This document shows, piece by piece, positions 36,761 through 46,572 of a DNA stretch of 64,000 nt. The notes below the pieces were generated by a model. The model did no database searches and was not told the DNA's origin. It saw only the letters and a list, made by a program, of their open reading frames with translations. How positions within the stretch are numbered: the first letter of the stretch is position 1; every line of letters starts with the position of its first letter. The stretch is from Gammaproteobacteria bacterium (GTDB lineage Bacteria > Pseudomonadota > Gammaproteobacteria > HK1). A program made the translations under genes and the position numbers. The stretch spans positions 1-64,000 of the forward strand of contig JAJFJV010000006.1 of the NCBI GenBank assembly GCA_021773635.1, read 5' to 3'.

Positions 36761-38179
36761 CTAATCGGCCAGGAAAAAGCCGATGAAACGCTCCAGCAGG
36801 GTTTTCTCCCGAGTCTCGATAAAGGAGCGCAGGGCCAGCAGCCCCTTATTCCCCGGCTCCACCTGCAGGCCGAGGGTTATATAGGAACGTGCTCTGGTGT
36901 AGTTTTTGGCTGAAAAAGCCTTCTCGGCCAGGATAACGTAGCGCTCCGCTATGCTGGAAAACCCCTGTTTTGCCAGCACATTACCCGGATCGAGAGCCAG
37001 CAACCGACTGTAATAATAATGCGCATTGTCCGCCGGAGGTGTGGTCAGCTGGTCCTTTTCAAAACTGGTTTTCGCTAACCATTCAAGCGCCTTGATGGCA
37101 TCATCACGACGCACATCGGGACCCGCCGCACTGGCCGGCTCAGGTGAAACAGCCGGCCTGGCCACCGGTGCAGCCCGGTAGGCCGGCGCAGTCGATCGAG
37201 AGGCATAACTGAAGCTTGGCACCCGGGTAATCCCAAGATACACGTAGAGACTGAGGGCTCCGGAAGCCATAAGAAAGATTGCAGCCAGACCACCCCAGAG
37301 CAAGTGTTTGCGCTGTAGCCCCCCGGTACCCGCCGCTTGGCCTTGCGCAGCCGATCCAGTGCTCGAATCCGGCCCCATTCCCTTTTCTGTCCGCAGCTTT
37401 TGCACGTAGCTAATCAGCTCGTCAGCATCGGTAAACCGCTGCTCCCGATCCTTTGCCATCATGCGATCGAGCAAGTCCTGGTAGTCCGCGAAAGGTTTGG
37501 GGAATTTGGGTAAAGGGGCCTGCAGATGCTGCATGATGATCTTGACCGCGGAATCACCTTCGTAGGGCCGGGATCCCGTCAACATCTCATAAAAAATCAC
37601 GCCCAGGGCATAGATATCGGTACGACCGTCCACCTGCATACCTTCAGCCTGCTCAGGACTCATATACACCGGACTACCAAGGATCGTCCCGGTGGAAGTC
37701 AGTTCAGCATCGAACTTGAGGCGCTTGGCGATTCCGAAATCACTGAGCAGGGGCGTGCCATCGTCCCGGTAAAGGATATTTGCCGGCTTGACGTCACGGT
37801 GGATGATCCCTTCCTGATGCGCCAGCGCCAGCGCCTCAGCAACCTTTTCCACAACCTCCAGCGCTTCCTCAGGATGCATACCATCACGAATTTTGTCCTT
37901 GAGGTCGCCGCCCTCCAAATATTCCATGGAGATATAGAGGGTGCCATCGGCATTGCCGATATCGTAGATGGTGACGATGTGGGGATGACGCAACGAGGCG
38001 ACGATGCGCGCCTCGTTAAGAAAACGCTCAATAAACTCTTCCCGGGCGGCACCTTCCTCACCCGCATTCATGGTCTTCAGCACGACCGCCCGCGCAAGGG
38101 ATTCCTGGGTCGCCAGATAGACGGTGCCCATGCCCCCGCGACCAATGGTGCGGATAACCTTAAATCCTTCTATTTCCAT
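36761..38179 (-). CDS. Membrane Ser/Thr protein kinase (PknB-like) with periplasmic TPR-type tail
   Basis: It phosphorylates proteins on Ser/Thr; targets are unknown. The N-terminal kinase domain (about 1-265) has the glycine loop GRGGMGTV (13-20), Lys35, the catalytic HRDVKPAN (127-134) and DFG (147-149), so it should be active. One membrane helix lies at about 292-316. Outside it a Pro/Ala-rich linker precedes helical repeats (about 355-470) like TPRs. Such sensors read envelope signals. Next upstream on the same strand is a PilZ gene, 216 bases away. Confidence 0.92.
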   Translation of the reverse strand: MEIEGFKVIRTIGRGGMGTVYLATQESLARAVVLKTMNAGEEGAAREEFIERFLNEARIVASLRHPHIVTIYDIGNADGTLYISMEYLEGGDLKDKIRDGMHPEEALEVVEKVAEALALAHQEGIIHRDVKPANILYRDDGTPLLSDFGIAKRLKFDAELTSTGTILGSPVYMSPEQAEGMQVDGRTDIYALGVIFYEMLTGSRPYEGDSAVKIIMQHLQAPLPKFPKPFADYQDLLDRMMAKDREQRFTDADELISYVQKLRTEKGMGPDSSTGSAAQGQAAGTGGLQRKHLLWGGLAAIFLMASGALSLYVYLGITRVPSFSYASRSTAPAYRAAPVARPAVSPEPASAAGPDVRRDDAIKALEWLAKTSFEKDQLTTPPADNAHYYYSRLLALDPGNVLAKQGFSSIAERYVILAEKAFSAKNYTRARSYITLGLQVEPGNKGLLALRSFIETREKTLLERFIGFFLAD

Positions 38180-38395
38180 CTGGGCCTAAGCCAATTCCCT
38201 TTTTAAGCACGTACCGGTCCCGCCGTTATAAACAGTACTCCGGCAGTCTTTTTGCAAACAAAAACTCTGGCCCACACATCCCGGCAAACCAGCCATCACC
38301 GATGAAGCAAAGACAAGCTGATTCAAGTTAAGACCGAATTCTGGTGGTTTATGCCGCGGGGAGAGCGATTCAAAGCAGGGCCAACCTAATGCACG

Positions 38396-38782
38396 CTAGG
38401 ATTCACTCGAGGGAAAACACATGCACTCCTCGATAAAGGCCTCCAGGCTTTGGTAACCATCCTCGATAAACTCGCTGAACAGAAATCCCAGCTGGAATCC
38501 CGCACCGTGCTTCACGGTAGCATGGATCATTCGACAGTCGATGACGATGTCAGCGGGCTTTTGCCACAGGAAAGGCAGCCGAAGTTGTAGCAGGAAGGTA
38601 TCCCCCACTGGCCAGGCGGGCTCGCCCACAATACGCTGCGCAGTGTCACGGTCACAAACGACCTGAAGTCCCGTCCGGGAAAGATTGATAACACTCACCG
38701 TTAGCACATCCCCAGCTGGATCACGCACATCTGCGGAAAACTGGGTATCTATTCGGGGATAATCCCGGCGATTTTCGTCCAT
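38396..38782 (-). CDS. PilZ-domain protein
   Basis: It probably binds cyclic di-GMP. From the ATG at 38782 it has 128 residues; a GTG six codons earlier (38800) is the alternative. The PilZ N-terminal arginine motif is present as ENRRDYPRI (about 3-11). The second motif reads INLSRTGLQV in place of DxSxxG, with Asn for Asp, so binding may be weaker. C-terminal helices carry several aromatic residues. No catalytic domain is attached. Confidence 0.8.
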   Translation of the reverse strand: MDENRRDYPRIDTQFSADVRDPAGDVLTVSVINLSRTGLQVVCDRDTAQRIVGEPAWPVGDTFLLQLRLPFLWQKPADIVIDCRMIHATVKHGAGFQLGFLFSEFIEDGYQSLEAFIEECMCFPSSES

Positions 38783-38800
38783 AACCTCAATCCTCACCAC

Positions 38801-39135
38801 AACCCGGTCTGCACAGGGACAGAGCCTTTCGGCCCGTCAGCAATCATAGCGACCGGAATCGTAATATATTGAGCAGTGTAAAGATTTCCCGCTGGCGACA
38901 CATCCATAAACAAATTACGATCAGCCCTGTGAATACCTTAACCATCGTCGATGTTCAGAGGCAGCACACCCTCCCGCCTGCCGACATCAAGCTATATTCC
39001 GGGCATCTTACCGCGCCAGGCCAGGGCCTGTGCACAAGCCTGAATACACACTTTGGAGCAGAAATTCTGGTGAGGACAGCGGTATTTGTCCCGCTTCGCC
39101 GGCTCACCGCATGCTTCTTTGGCAGCACGTGCTAG
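38801..39135 (+). promoter_or_regulatory. 335-base gap with a structured leader before fhs
   Basis: No convincing gene was found here. Near its end a nested hairpin can form: GGTGAG (39069-39074) pairs with CTCACC (39103-39108), enclosing AGCGG (39078-39082) with CCGCT (39091-39095). Then comes a perfect 10-base palindrome AGCACGTGCT (39124-39133), only two bases before the fhs ATG, where a ribosome-binding site would be expected. It may control translation of fhs. It does not show the conserved cores of the ZTP or THF riboswitches. Confidence 0.4.
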
Positions 39136-40818
39136 ATGGCTAATACAACCAATCCCGATCTCGCCATCGCCCGCGCCGCCAGCCCGCGCCCGATTGTGGA
39201 GATAGGCAAGAAATTGGGTATTCCACCGGATGCCCTCTTTTCCTACGGCCAACACAAGGCAAAGCTGTCCCTGCCCTTTACCCACGGCCTGGAACAACGC
39301 GGTGACGGCAAACTGATACTCATGACCGCCATCACCCCGACGCGGGCCGGTGAGGGCAAAACCACCACCACCGTGGGTCTTGGTGATGCCCTCAACCAGT
39401 TGGGGCACCAGGCCGCGGTCTGCCTGCGGGAACCAAGCCTGGGCCCCTGTTTCGGCATGAAGGGCGGTGCCGCTGGTGGCGGTTATGCACAGGTCTTGCC
39501 CATGGAGGATATCAACCTCCATTTCACCGGCGACACTCACGCCATCAGCACCGCCCATAATCTGTTGGCCACCCTGATCGACAACCATATCCACTGGGGC
39601 AATGCACTCAACATCGACCCCCGCCGGGTCACCTGGCGCCGCGCCCTTGATCTCAATGACCGTGCGCTACGGGATATCGTGGTTGCCCTGGGCGGGGTCA
39701 ACAACGGCCTGCCCCACGAAACCGGTTTCGTCCTTACCGCCGCCTCGGAGACCATGGCCATCTTCTGTCTAGCACGTGATCTACAGGACCTGGAGCGGCG
39801 CCTCGGCAATATCATTATCGGCGCCAGCTATAAGAGAATGCCGGTGCGCGCCAGTGATCTCAATGCCCAGGGTGCCATGACCGCATTACTGCGCGATGCC
39901 CTGATGCCCAATCTGGTCCAGACCCTGGAGCATAACCCCGCCTTCATCCACGGTGGCCCCTTCGCCAATATTGCCCACGGCTGTAATTCCGTTATCGCCA
40001 CCCGCACCGCCCTGAAACTGGCGGACTATGTGGTCACCGAGGCCGGATTTGGTGCTGATCTCGGGGCGGAGAAATTCTTTGACATCAAGTGCCGCAAGGC
40101 CGGCCTGCATCCCGACGTGGCGGTATTGGTAGCCACCGTCCGTGCCCTCAAAGTACACGGTGGCCTGCCGCTGGAAGCCCATCAGGGAGAAGACGTGGCG
40201 GCGGTGGAACACGGGCTCGGCAATCTCGGCCGCCACATCCGCAATATCGCCCACTTTGGGGTGCCCGTGGTGGTCGCCATCAACCGCTTCGACGCAGACA
40301 GTGACGCCGAGTGCGCTGCCATTCGCAGCTACTGCACCCGCTTTGGCATCAAGGCGGCGGAATGCACTCACTGGAGCGACGGCGGTAAAGGCGCCCTGGA
40401 GCTCGCCGAGGCGGTGGTCAGTCTGGGCGAGGGAGCCGCGGCCCAGTTCCGCCCGCTGTACGAGGATCAGGTGAGTCTGTGGGAAAAAACCCAGCTCATC
40501 GCCCGCAGCCTCTACGGCGCCGACGACGTGGTGGCCGACGAAAAAGTCTTCGCCAAATTCGCCCGCTTCGAGGCCGAGGGCTTCGGCGAGTTTCCGGTCT
40601 GCATGGCCAAAACCCAGTTCAGCTTCTCTACCGACCCAAAAAAGATCGGTGCCGCCTACAGCCACGTGATTCCCGTGCGCGACGTCCAGTTGTCAGCCGG
40701 CGCAGAATTTATCGTGGTAGTTTGTGGCGACATACTCGATATGCCCGGCCTCCCCAAAAAGCCTTCGGCGGAGATGATCGGGGTGAATTCCCAAGGTGAA
40801 ATTGAAGGACTCTTTTAG
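39136..40818 (+). CDS. fhs: Formate-tetrahydrofolate ligase
   Basis: It makes 10-formyl-tetrahydrofolate from formate, THF and ATP. The 560-residue protein has the P-loop-like [18 protein letters not shown] (about 57-74), [20 protein letters not shown] (about 97-116), and [14 protein letters not shown] (about 301-314), all family signatures. It feeds formate into C1 metabolism, useful for purine and methionine synthesis in autotrophs. It is monocistronic. The start lacks a clear Shine-Dalgarno; a palindrome occupies that place. Confidence 0.97.
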   Translation: MANTTNPDLAIARAASPRPIVEIGKKLGIPPDALFSYGQHKAKLSLPFTHGLEQRGDGKLILMTAITPTRAGEGKTTTTVGLGDALNQLGHQAAVCLREPSLGPCFGMKGGAAGGGYAQVLPMEDINLHFTGDTHAISTAHNLLATLIDNHIHWGNALNIDPRRVTWRRALDLNDRALRDIVVALGGVNNGLPHETGFVLTAASETMAIFCLARDLQDLERRLGNIIIGASYKRMPVRASDLNAQGAMTALLRDALMPNLVQTLEHNPAFIHGGPFANIAHGCNSVIATRTALKLADYVVTEAGFGADLGAEKFFDIKCRKAGLHPDVAVLVATVRALKVHGGLPLEAHQGEDVAAVEHGLGNLGRHIRNIAHFGVPVVVAINRFDADSDAECAAIRSYCTRFGIKAAECTHWSDGGKGALELAEAVVSLGEGAAAQFRPLYEDQVSLWEKTQLIARSLYGADDVVADEKVFAKFARFEAEGFGEFPVCMAKTQFSFSTDPKKIGAAYSHVIPVRDVQLSAGAEFIVVVCGDILDMPGLPKKPSAEMIGVNSQGEIEGLF

Positions 40819-41014
40819 CGGCCAGGAAAGCTCTGATTTATTCCGGACGAAGTAGATTGTGATTCAAAATGCTCAGCTTTAAGGCGCTGATCGCGCGTAA
40901 TAATCAATCTATTGCGAAGATCAGTAACGATAAAGATGAACATTTTGGGCGCAAGATACGAGTTCTCGAACAGATCAGAGCTTTCCTACATAGCCATCAG
41001 GAGACAAGCTACCC

Positions 41015-41281
41015 ATGTCCGTGGACAAAAAACTGCTGGAAATACTCTGTTGCCCGGTAACCAAGATCGCGGTGAAATCACTGCCCAAGACAAAACTTCA
41101 GGCCCTGAATGCCGCCATTGGCGAGGGCAATATACGATATGCCGACGGCAGCCCGGTGGATCAGCCCCTGGATGAAGGCCTGATTACGGAAAATGAAACC
41201 ACCATCTACCGGGTGGATGACGACATTCCCATTATGCTGGAAGACCGCGGCATTCCAACTTCGCAACTACAGGATTCCTGA
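41015..41281 (+). CDS. Trm112-family (YcaR-like) small protein
   Basis: This 88-residue Trm112-fold protein begins MSVDKKLLEILCCPVTK, the typical CP motif, and ends with the DDDIPIML strand. In bacteria these small proteins are thought to be partners or activators of methyltransferases, though the first family cysteine pair is partial here (CCP without a second CxxC). It precedes the peroxiredoxin gene by two bases. The 196-base gap to fhs holds no feature that I recognise. Confidence 0.85.
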   Translation: MSVDKKLLEILCCPVTKIAVKSLPKTKLQALNAAIGEGNIRYADGSPVDQPLDEGLITENETTIYRVDDDIPIMLEDRGIPTSQLQDS

Positions 41282-41283
41282 GT

Positions 41284-41766
41284 ATGAGCATTCAGCCCGG
41301 CGACAAAATTCCCGCGGAAACCCTGCACAAAATGGGTGCCGAGGGTCCCGAAGCGGTATCCACCACGGAGTTATTCGCCGGCAAACGGGTGGTCCTCTTT
41401 GCCCTGCCCGGCGCCTTCACGCCCACGTGCTCGAAGAGTCACCTGCCGGGCTATGTAGTACACGCCGACAGCCTGCGGGCCAAGGACGTGGACCTGATCG
41501 TCTGTCTCTCGGTCAACGACGCCTTTGTGATGAACGCCTGGGGCGAGAATCAGAATGTGGAAGATCGGGTGCTGATGCTGGCCGATGGCAGCGCCACTTT
41601 TACTCGCGCCCTTGGCCTGGATCAGGATCTCAGCGCCCGCGGCATGGGAATACGCTCCCAACGCTACGCCATGGTGGTAGATAACGGCATCGTGAGCAGC
41701 CTGCACGTGGAGCAAGGGGGCGCCTTCGACGTCAGCAAGGCGGAATCCATACTCGCAGCACTTTAG
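41284..41766 (+). CDS. Peroxiredoxin, PRX5-type
   Basis: It reduces H2O2 and organic peroxides. The 160-residue protein has the peroxidatic site PGAFTPTCSKSHLPGY (about 43-58, Cys50) and matches the PRX5/HyPrx family (SVNDAFVMNAW, then DLSARGMGIRSQRYAM). No second catalytic Cys is obvious, so it may be glutaredoxin-dependent. It forms an operon with the Trm112-like gene. Confidence 0.93.
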   Translation: MSIQPGDKIPAETLHKMGAEGPEAVSTTELFAGKRVVLFALPGAFTPTCSKSHLPGYVVHADSLRAKDVDLIVCLSVNDAFVMNAWGENQNVEDRVLMLADGSATFTRALGLDQDLSARGMGIRSQRYAMVVDNGIVSSLHVEQGGAFDVSKAESILAAL

Positions 41767-41795
41767 CGAAGCAGGCCGGACCTGTAGGGGTACGT

Positions 41796-42470
41796 ATGAA
41801 ACGAATGTTGGAGCGTCGTGAATTTCTCGGGGGCCTGGTTGCGGGCGGTTTGAGCCTTGGGCTGGTGGAAAAACTGCTGGCCATGTCCAAACTGCCGCCC
41901 GGACAATCCATTTATAGTCTGCGCGGCAAGGTTTACGTCGATGGCGTGATGGCCAATATCCATACCCCGGTTACAGCAAGATCCACAATTCGAACCGGGC
42001 CCTCATCAGAGATCGTTTTTGCGGTGGGGGGTGATGCCTTTACCGTGCGCGAGAACAGCCAGCTCAAGCTCAAGGGAAAAACCAGCAAAACGGTGGAATT
42101 GCTACGCGTGCTAACCGGCGCGGTGCTCGCTGTCTACGCCCGTGGTCCAAAAAAGCAGATCCGCACCTCCACCGCCACCATCGGCATTCGCGGCACCGCT
42201 ACCTACATTGAAAGCGAGCCGGAACGAAGCTACGTCTGCACCTGCTACGGTGAAGCGGTACTCACGGGACTGGCCGATCAGAACGTCAGCGAAACAGTAC
42301 GCACCCGCCACCACGAATCACCGCGCTATATTGAAAATATTCCCGGCGGCGGCACCCGCATTGTTGAGGCACCGGTGATTAACCACACCGACGCCGAGCT
42401 GACCCTGCTGGAATCTTTGGTGGGACGGATACCACCGTTTGTAGAAGACGACAGTTACGGGGCGTACTGA
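41796..42470 (+). CDS. Tat-exported FecR-domain protein
   Basis: Residues 7-26 form a Tat-like signal (ERREFLGGLVAGGLSLGLVE, twin Arg). The mature part contains a FecR-type beta domain (about 35-150: GKVYVDG through TATIGIRGTATYIE). No FecI, TonB receptor or sigma-interaction domain is adjacent, so it is not a FecR-type sigma regulator. Two cysteines in YVCTCYGEAVL could bind a metal. Role unknown; it may bind a ligand in the periplasm. It starts 29 bases after the peroxiredoxin stop. Confidence 0.8.
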   Translation: MKRMLERREFLGGLVAGGLSLGLVEKLLAMSKLPPGQSIYSLRGKVYVDGVMANIHTPVTARSTIRTGPSSEIVFAVGGDAFTVRENSQLKLKGKTSKTVELLRVLTGAVLAVYARGPKKQIRTSTATIGIRGTATYIESEPERSYVCTCYGEAVLTGLADQNVSETVRTRHHESPRYIENIPGGGTRIVEAPVINHTDAELTLLESLVGRIPPFVEDDSYGAY

Positions 42471-42514
42471 CTGCATTCACCTCTCGACGTAGCAAGTGCC
42501 TTTTTAGCAGCCCG

Positions 42515-43405
42515 CTAGGAGGGAAATACCCGGCTGCCATCAAACACCGGCCCATCCACGCAGACCCGTTTCATCTCCGGGCCATCCGGACCAGCCACCT
42601 CCACCACGCAGCCGGCACAGCCACCGACTCCGCAAGCCATGTATTCCTCCAGCGCCAGCTGTGAGGGCACGCCAAAGCGGTGGGCGAGGGCGGCCGTAGC
42701 CTTGAGCATGGGGCCGGGGCCGCAGGCGTAGATTTCCACCTTGGCGAGCTCGACCTTATCCAGCGCCTCCAGCCAATGCTCGGCAAGCGCGGTAACGTGG
42801 CCCTGGAAGCAGCCGGGAAAGTCCTGATTGCTGGCCAGGCGGCTGGGTGTGCCGCGATCCTCCAGCAGCGGCATGGCGGCAATGGCCTCCGCTGGCATAT
42901 CGGGTAATAGCAGCCGCGAGGGGCGCGGCGTGAAGGGGAAGGGGATCTCGGAGCCGAGCAAGACCAGCGTCTGGTGCCCGGGCCAATCGACACCCATCTC
43001 GCCAGCAAGAAACACCATGGGCGGCAGACCTACGCCGCCGCCAATCAACAATGGTCGGCTGCGCTCCACGCTGGGGCTAAAGGAATTACCAATGGGTCCA
43101 AGCAGGCTGAGGCAGGTGCCCGGCTGCTGCTTGGCAAGCAGGCTGGTTCCCGTACCCACTTCCTTGTAAAGAATCTCGACCCAGCCAGCATCGGGCTCAG
43201 CACGGAGCAGGGAAAACGGGCGGCGTAGCGGCAATTCGGGGCCACAGCAAAGATGAACAAATTGTCCAGACCGTGCTTTTAGCGCGATACCCGGAGCCTG
43301 CAGGCGCAGCAGGTACTGCCCCTCCGGCAGGGTCTGGTGCTGGAGTACCTTGGCCTCTTCCAGCAGGATACTTCCGCGCCGGTTCGTCCCGGCTAATCCA
43401 CCCAT
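42515..43405 (-). CDS. PyrK-like dihydroorotate dehydrogenase electron-transfer subunit
   Basis: This iron-sulfur flavoprotein would pass electrons from dihydroorotate dehydrogenase to NAD. The 296-residue protein has the ferredoxin-reductase FAD motif RPFSLLR (about 58-64), the nucleotide-binding GGGVGLPP (about 117-124), and a C-terminal [2Fe-2S] motif CGVGGCAGCVVEV...RVC (four Cys, about 257-282). It is the last gene of the pyr operon and overlaps pyrC' by 13 bases. Its partner PyrD is not in the window. Most gammaproteobacteria use the quinone-linked PyrD, so this is unusual. Confidence 0.88.
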   Translation of the reverse strand: MGGLAGTNRRGSILLEEAKVLQHQTLPEGQYLLRLQAPGIALKARSGQFVHLCCGPELPLRRPFSLLRAEPDAGWVEILYKEVGTGTSLLAKQQPGTCLSLLGPIGNSFSPSVERSRPLLIGGGVGLPPMVFLAGEMGVDWPGHQTLVLLGSEIPFPFTPRPSRLLLPDMPAEAIAAMPLLEDRGTPSRLASNQDFPGCFQGHVTALAEHWLEALDKVELAKVEIYACGPGPMLKATAALAHRFGVPSQLALEEYMACGVGGCAGCVVEVAGPDGPEMKRVCVDGPVFDGSRVFPS

Positions 43406-44676
43406 GGATAGACGGTTCGACCGCCGAGCAGGGTGTGCATCACCCGACCACGCAAGGGCTGCCCCAGAAAAGGTGTATTACGGCCCTGGCTGAGCATGGC
43501 GTCCTCTTCCAGCACCCAGCGTGCGTCCGGGTCGAAGATGCAGATATCGGCAACAGCACCCACCCCGAAGGATCCGCGCTCCACCCCAATGATAGTTGCC
43601 GGCTTGATAGTCAGTGCGGCGAGCAACTCGGAAAGCCCCATGCCTTCCTCGTGATGCAGGGCGAGCGCCAGCGGCAACAAAGTCTCCAGCGCCGAAATAC
43701 CCGGCTCGGTGAGAGCAAAGGGGTCCAGCTTGGCATCTTTCTCGTGGGGCTGATGAGCCGAGCAGATGGCCTGGATGACGCCGCTTTGCACCCCGGCACG
43801 CAGGCCCTTGAGATCATGTGCGGTTCGCAATGGCGGACACGCGTGGCACTGGCTGTCAAAGCCGGCAACATCATCCTCGGTGAGGTGGAGTTGGTGGGCA
43901 CTCACCCCGGCGCTAACCGCCAGCCCACGTGCCCTTGCCTCGGCAATCATGGTGACCGCCCGGGCACTGGAAAGGTGAGAAAAATGGCCCCGCGCCCCGG
44001 TTTGTTCGAGTAGCAGCAGGTCCCGCGCCACGGCCACGGTCTCCGCGGTCTCCGGGATGCCGCCTATTCCCAGGCGGCCACTAACCGAACCGCCGTGCAT
44101 GTATCGGTCCTTCGCGAGCCACGTGTCCTGGGCGTGCAGGAAGACGCCCAGGCCGAAGGTACTGGCGTATTCCATTGCCCGGCGCATTACTTCGGTGTTG
44201 GCAACTGGCCGCAGGCCATTGCTGACCCCAACGCAACCGGCCTGTTGCAGGGCCGCCATCTCCGCCAGCCGTTCACCCTCAAGTCCCGCCGTCAACGCGC
44301 CCAACACCTCCACCCGCGCCATCCCGGCATCATCGGCACGCCGATGAATCAGCTCCACCACCGCCTGGGTGTCCACTACTGGCTCGGTATCAGGTGGTAC
44401 GCACAGGGTCGTGATCCCGGCACTGGCAGCTGCCCGACTCTCGCTGGCAATGGTTGCCTTGTGTTCTTCGCCGGGCTCCCGCAGGCGGGCATTAAGATCG
44501 ATCAGGCCCGGGCAGACCACCAGCCCGCCCGCATCGATCTCGGCATCCGGCTGCCCGTTGTCCGGTGCTGTACCCAGCGCGGCGATACGCCCCTTGTCGA
44601 TATACAGATCGGTGATTTCATCCACCCCGTTGGCGGGGTCTACCAGCCGGCCACCACGAATCACTGTCGCCATCAA
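43393..44676 (-). CDS. pyrX: Non-catalytic dihydroorotase homologue (PyrC'/PyrX)
   Basis: This 427-residue homologue of dihydroorotase is expected to be a structural partner of aspartate carbamoyltransferase rather than an enzyme. The metal ligand motif DxHxH reads [10 protein letters not shown] (Asn62, Arg64), and the catalytic Asp of the TDHAPH motif is Ala in CSAHQPHEK. The rest of the fold is intact ([15 protein letters not shown]). In Pseudomonas such a PyrC' forms a dodecamer with PyrB. It overlaps pyrB by 4 bases. A true dihydroorotase must be encoded elsewhere. Confidence 0.93.
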   Translation of the reverse strand: MMATVIRGGRLVDPANGVDEITDLYIDKGRIAALGTAPDNGQPDAEIDAGGLVVCPGLIDLNARLREPGEEHKATIASESRAAASAGITTLCVPPDTEPVVDTQAVVELIHRRADDAGMARVEVLGALTAGLEGERLAEMAALQQAGCVGVSNGLRPVANTEVMRRAMEYASTFGLGVFLHAQDTWLAKDRYMHGGSVSGRLGIGGIPETAETVAVARDLLLLEQTGARGHFSHLSSARAVTMIAEARARGLAVSAGVSAHQLHLTEDDVAGFDSQCHACPPLRTAHDLKGLRAGVQSGVIQAICSAHQPHEKDAKLDPFALTEPGISALETLLPLALALHHEEGMGLSELLAALTIKPATIIGVERGSFGVGAVADICIFDPDARWVLEEDAMLSQGRNTPFLGQPLRGRVMHTLLGGRTVYPWVD

Positions 44677-45653
44677 CCCGGCTCCTCTACACCATTTCGA
44701 CGTCCGAGAATCATGGACATCACCGCCATGCGTATGGCAATACCGTGACTAACCTGCTGCAGAATCACCGAGCGGGGACCATCGGCAACCTCGGAATCGA
44801 TCTCTACGCCCCGATTCAGCGGCCCGGGATGCATCACGATGGCATCCGGCCTGGCCACCGCCAGTTTCTTTTCTGTCAGGCCGTAGCATTGAAAGTATTC
44901 GTGAATGCTCGGTAGCAGTGGTCCCTGAATGCGCTCGTGCTGGATCCGCAACATCATCACTGCATCAACATCACGCAGCCCTTCTTCCAGGGAGAGGCAC
45001 ACCTTTGCACCCAAAGCCTCGGGTACCGGAGGTAACAGGGTGCGTGGCGCCACGATGCGAACCTCCCGCACGCCCAGGGTCAGAAGCGTATTGATTTGCG
45101 AACGTGCAACCCGTGAATGGGCAATGTCACCCACGATGGCGACACGCAGTTTGGAAAAGTCCGGCTTGTGTCGGCGTAGCGTGAAAACGTCGATCAGCGC
45201 CTGACTGGGATGGGCGTGGCGGCCGTCGCCACCGTTCATGACACTAATGTGTGGAGCCACATTACGAGCAATGAAGTGCGCCGCCCCACTGCTGGCATGG
45301 CGCACTACAAACATATCGCAATGCATGGCCTCCAGCGTACGCAGAGTGTCCAGCAGACTCTCGCCCTTGACCGTAGCGGAGCGCCGCAGGTTGATATTCA
45401 TCACATCCGCTGAAAGTCTTTTCGCCGCCAGCTCGAAGGTAGTCAGGGTGCGGGTGCTGGGCTCAAAAAACAGATTGACCACGGTCTTGCCGCGCAATAA
45501 CGGCACCTTCTTGACGGCCCGCTTGCCGACAGCTGCAAAGGACTCCGCGGTATCCAGAATGTCCGTGAGGGTTTCCCGGCAGAGCCCCTCGGTGGTGAGA
45601 AAGTGGCGCAGACGGCCGGCCTCATCCAGTTGGCTGAATTGTGGTCTGACCAT
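44673..45653 (-). CDS. pyrB: Aspartate carbamoyltransferase catalytic subunit
   Basis: It condenses carbamoyl phosphate and aspartate in the first committed pyrimidine step. The 326-residue protein has the carbamoyl phosphate motif [18 protein letters not shown] (about 59-76), [12 protein letters not shown] (about 147-158), and [12 protein letters not shown] (about 273-284). No regulatory PyrI gene is nearby; the class with PyrC' is expected. It overlaps pyrR by one base. Confidence 0.97.
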   Translation of the reverse strand: MVRPQFSQLDEAGRLRHFLTTEGLCRETLTDILDTAESFAAVGKRAVKKVPLLRGKTVVNLFFEPSTRTLTTFELAAKRLSADVMNINLRRSATVKGESLLDTLRTLEAMHCDMFVVRHASSGAAHFIARNVAPHISVMNGGDGRHAHPSQALIDVFTLRRHKPDFSKLRVAIVGDIAHSRVARSQINTLLTLGVREVRIVAPRTLLPPVPEALGAKVCLSLEEGLRDVDAVMMLRIQHERIQGPLLPSIHEYFQCYGLTEKKLAVARPDAIVMHPGPLNRGVEIDSEVADGPRSVILQQVSHGIAIRMAVMSMILGRRNGVEEPG

Positions 45654-46159
45654 CAGCAGTCCTGAAACTCAAGAGCAAGGGGCTCAGGCCCGGTAAGCTT
45701 GATTTGCTGGCCGGGGGTCAGGCTGAGTTTTCGCCCCACCACATCCACCTGAATCGGCAACTCGCGCCCCCCACGATCCACCAGCGTCACCAGCAAAACG
45801 CTGGCTGGCCGGCCATAATCAAAAATCTCATTGAGAGCAGCGCGAACGGTACGGCCGGTGTGCAATACATCATCCACCAGCACGATATGGCGGTCGTCAA
45901 TGGCAAAGGGCAATTCCGAAGCGCTTACCTGAGGATGTAAGCCGGACTGGCTAAAATCGTCGCGGTAGAAATTGATGTTGAGCGCGCCCAGTGGCTCCAC
46001 GATACCCAGCGCTTGGTGCAGATGCCCTGCAACCCAGACACCACCCGTGTGGATGCCTACTATCAGCGGATCCTTGCGGGCCAGCTCACCTAACTTCGCG
46101 CCCAGCTCCGTTGCCAGGGATTTCAACAATGCCGTAGTTTCTGCAGGATTGATATTCAT
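45653..46159 (-). CDS. pyrR: PyrR-type pyrimidine regulator / uracil phosphoribosyltransferase
   Basis: The 168-residue protein carries the PRPP-binding motif [17 protein letters not shown] (about 92-108) and the PyrR pattern VGIHTGG...NINFYRDDF. In Gram-positives PyrR attenuates pyr mRNA; in proteobacteria its regulatory role is less certain and it may act chiefly as UPRTase. No leader attenuator was identified. It overlaps ruvX by 4 bases. Confidence 0.93.
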   Translation of the reverse strand: MNINPAETTALLKSLATELGAKLGELARKDPLIVGIHTGGVWVAGHLHQALGIVEPLGALNINFYRDDFSQSGLHPQVSASELPFAIDDRHIVLVDDVLHTGRTVRAALNEIFDYGRPASVLLVTLVDRGGRELPIQVDVVGRKLSLTPGQQIKLTGPEPLALEFQDC

Positions 46160-46572
46160 GCCATCCCGGTTTCCGCAAACCAGCTCTCAAGAATAATGGT
46201 GGCCGCCAGCGGATTGTCGTCCGCGCCGGGCTTGCCGACACTCGCCAGACGCGAACGCGCCTCGAGGGTAGAAAATCTCTCATCCATCATGTGTGCAGGC
46301 AATCCAAAGCGGTCTTCCAGCTGATTACGAAAACGCCGCGCGCGGCGGCTGTTCTCCTGCTCACCACCATCTTCCTTTAGCGGCAAACCAACCACCAGGG
46401 TTTCTGGCCGCCAGGTTTTGATCAAGGCTGCAATGGTGCCCCAGTCAGGGCCACCGGTGTCGTCGCCCGCCACGCTCTCCAGCGGACTTGCGGTTGCGGT
46501 CAGCGCCTGACCCACCGCTATGCCAATCTGGCTCGGGCTATAGTCAAAGCCCAGTACCACCATCGTGTTCAT
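46156..46572 (-). CDS. ruvX: RuvX/YqgF, Holliday-junction resolvase-like protein
   Basis: YqgF is a RNase H-fold nuclease linked to 16S rRNA maturation. The 138-residue protein starts with [15 protein letters not shown] (about 7-21), has [11 protein letters not shown] and the DERFSTLEA motif; the acidic residues Asp10, Glu in the middle and Asp118 in GADDNPLAA form the expected site. It overlaps both pyrR and algH by 4 bases. Confidence 0.94.
   Translation of the reverse strand: MNTMVVLGFDYSPSQIGIAVGQALTATASPLESVAGDDTGGPDWGTIAALIKTWRPETLVVGLPLKEDGGEQENSRRARRFRNQLEDRFGLPAHMMDERFSTLEARSRLASVGKPGADDNPLAATIILESWFAETGMA

Noticed and set aside
38869-39135. Plus-strand 88-codon frame from a TTG just before fhs.
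   Set aside because: Poor start, no ribosome-binding site, no protein-like pattern.
38801-39135. ZTP or THF riboswitch upstream of fhs.
   Set aside because: The conserved ZTP core (CCGCCTGGGCA-type) and the THF riboswitch core were not found by eye.
38992-39160. Cysteine-rich minus-strand frame upstream of fhs (CPHQNFCSKVCIQACAQAL).
   Set aside because: No ATG, GTG or TTG start is available nearby in this frame, its upstream part is antisense to fhs, and the region is better described as a structured leader.
40869-41060. 63-codon frame between fhs and the Trm112-like gene.
   Set aside because: Overlaps the Trm112-like gene in another frame and lacks a ribosome-binding site or conserved pattern.
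43393-44676. Active dihydroorotase (PyrC).
   Set aside because: Both metal-binding histidines of DxHxH and the catalytic Asp are replaced, so a structural PyrC' is the better call.
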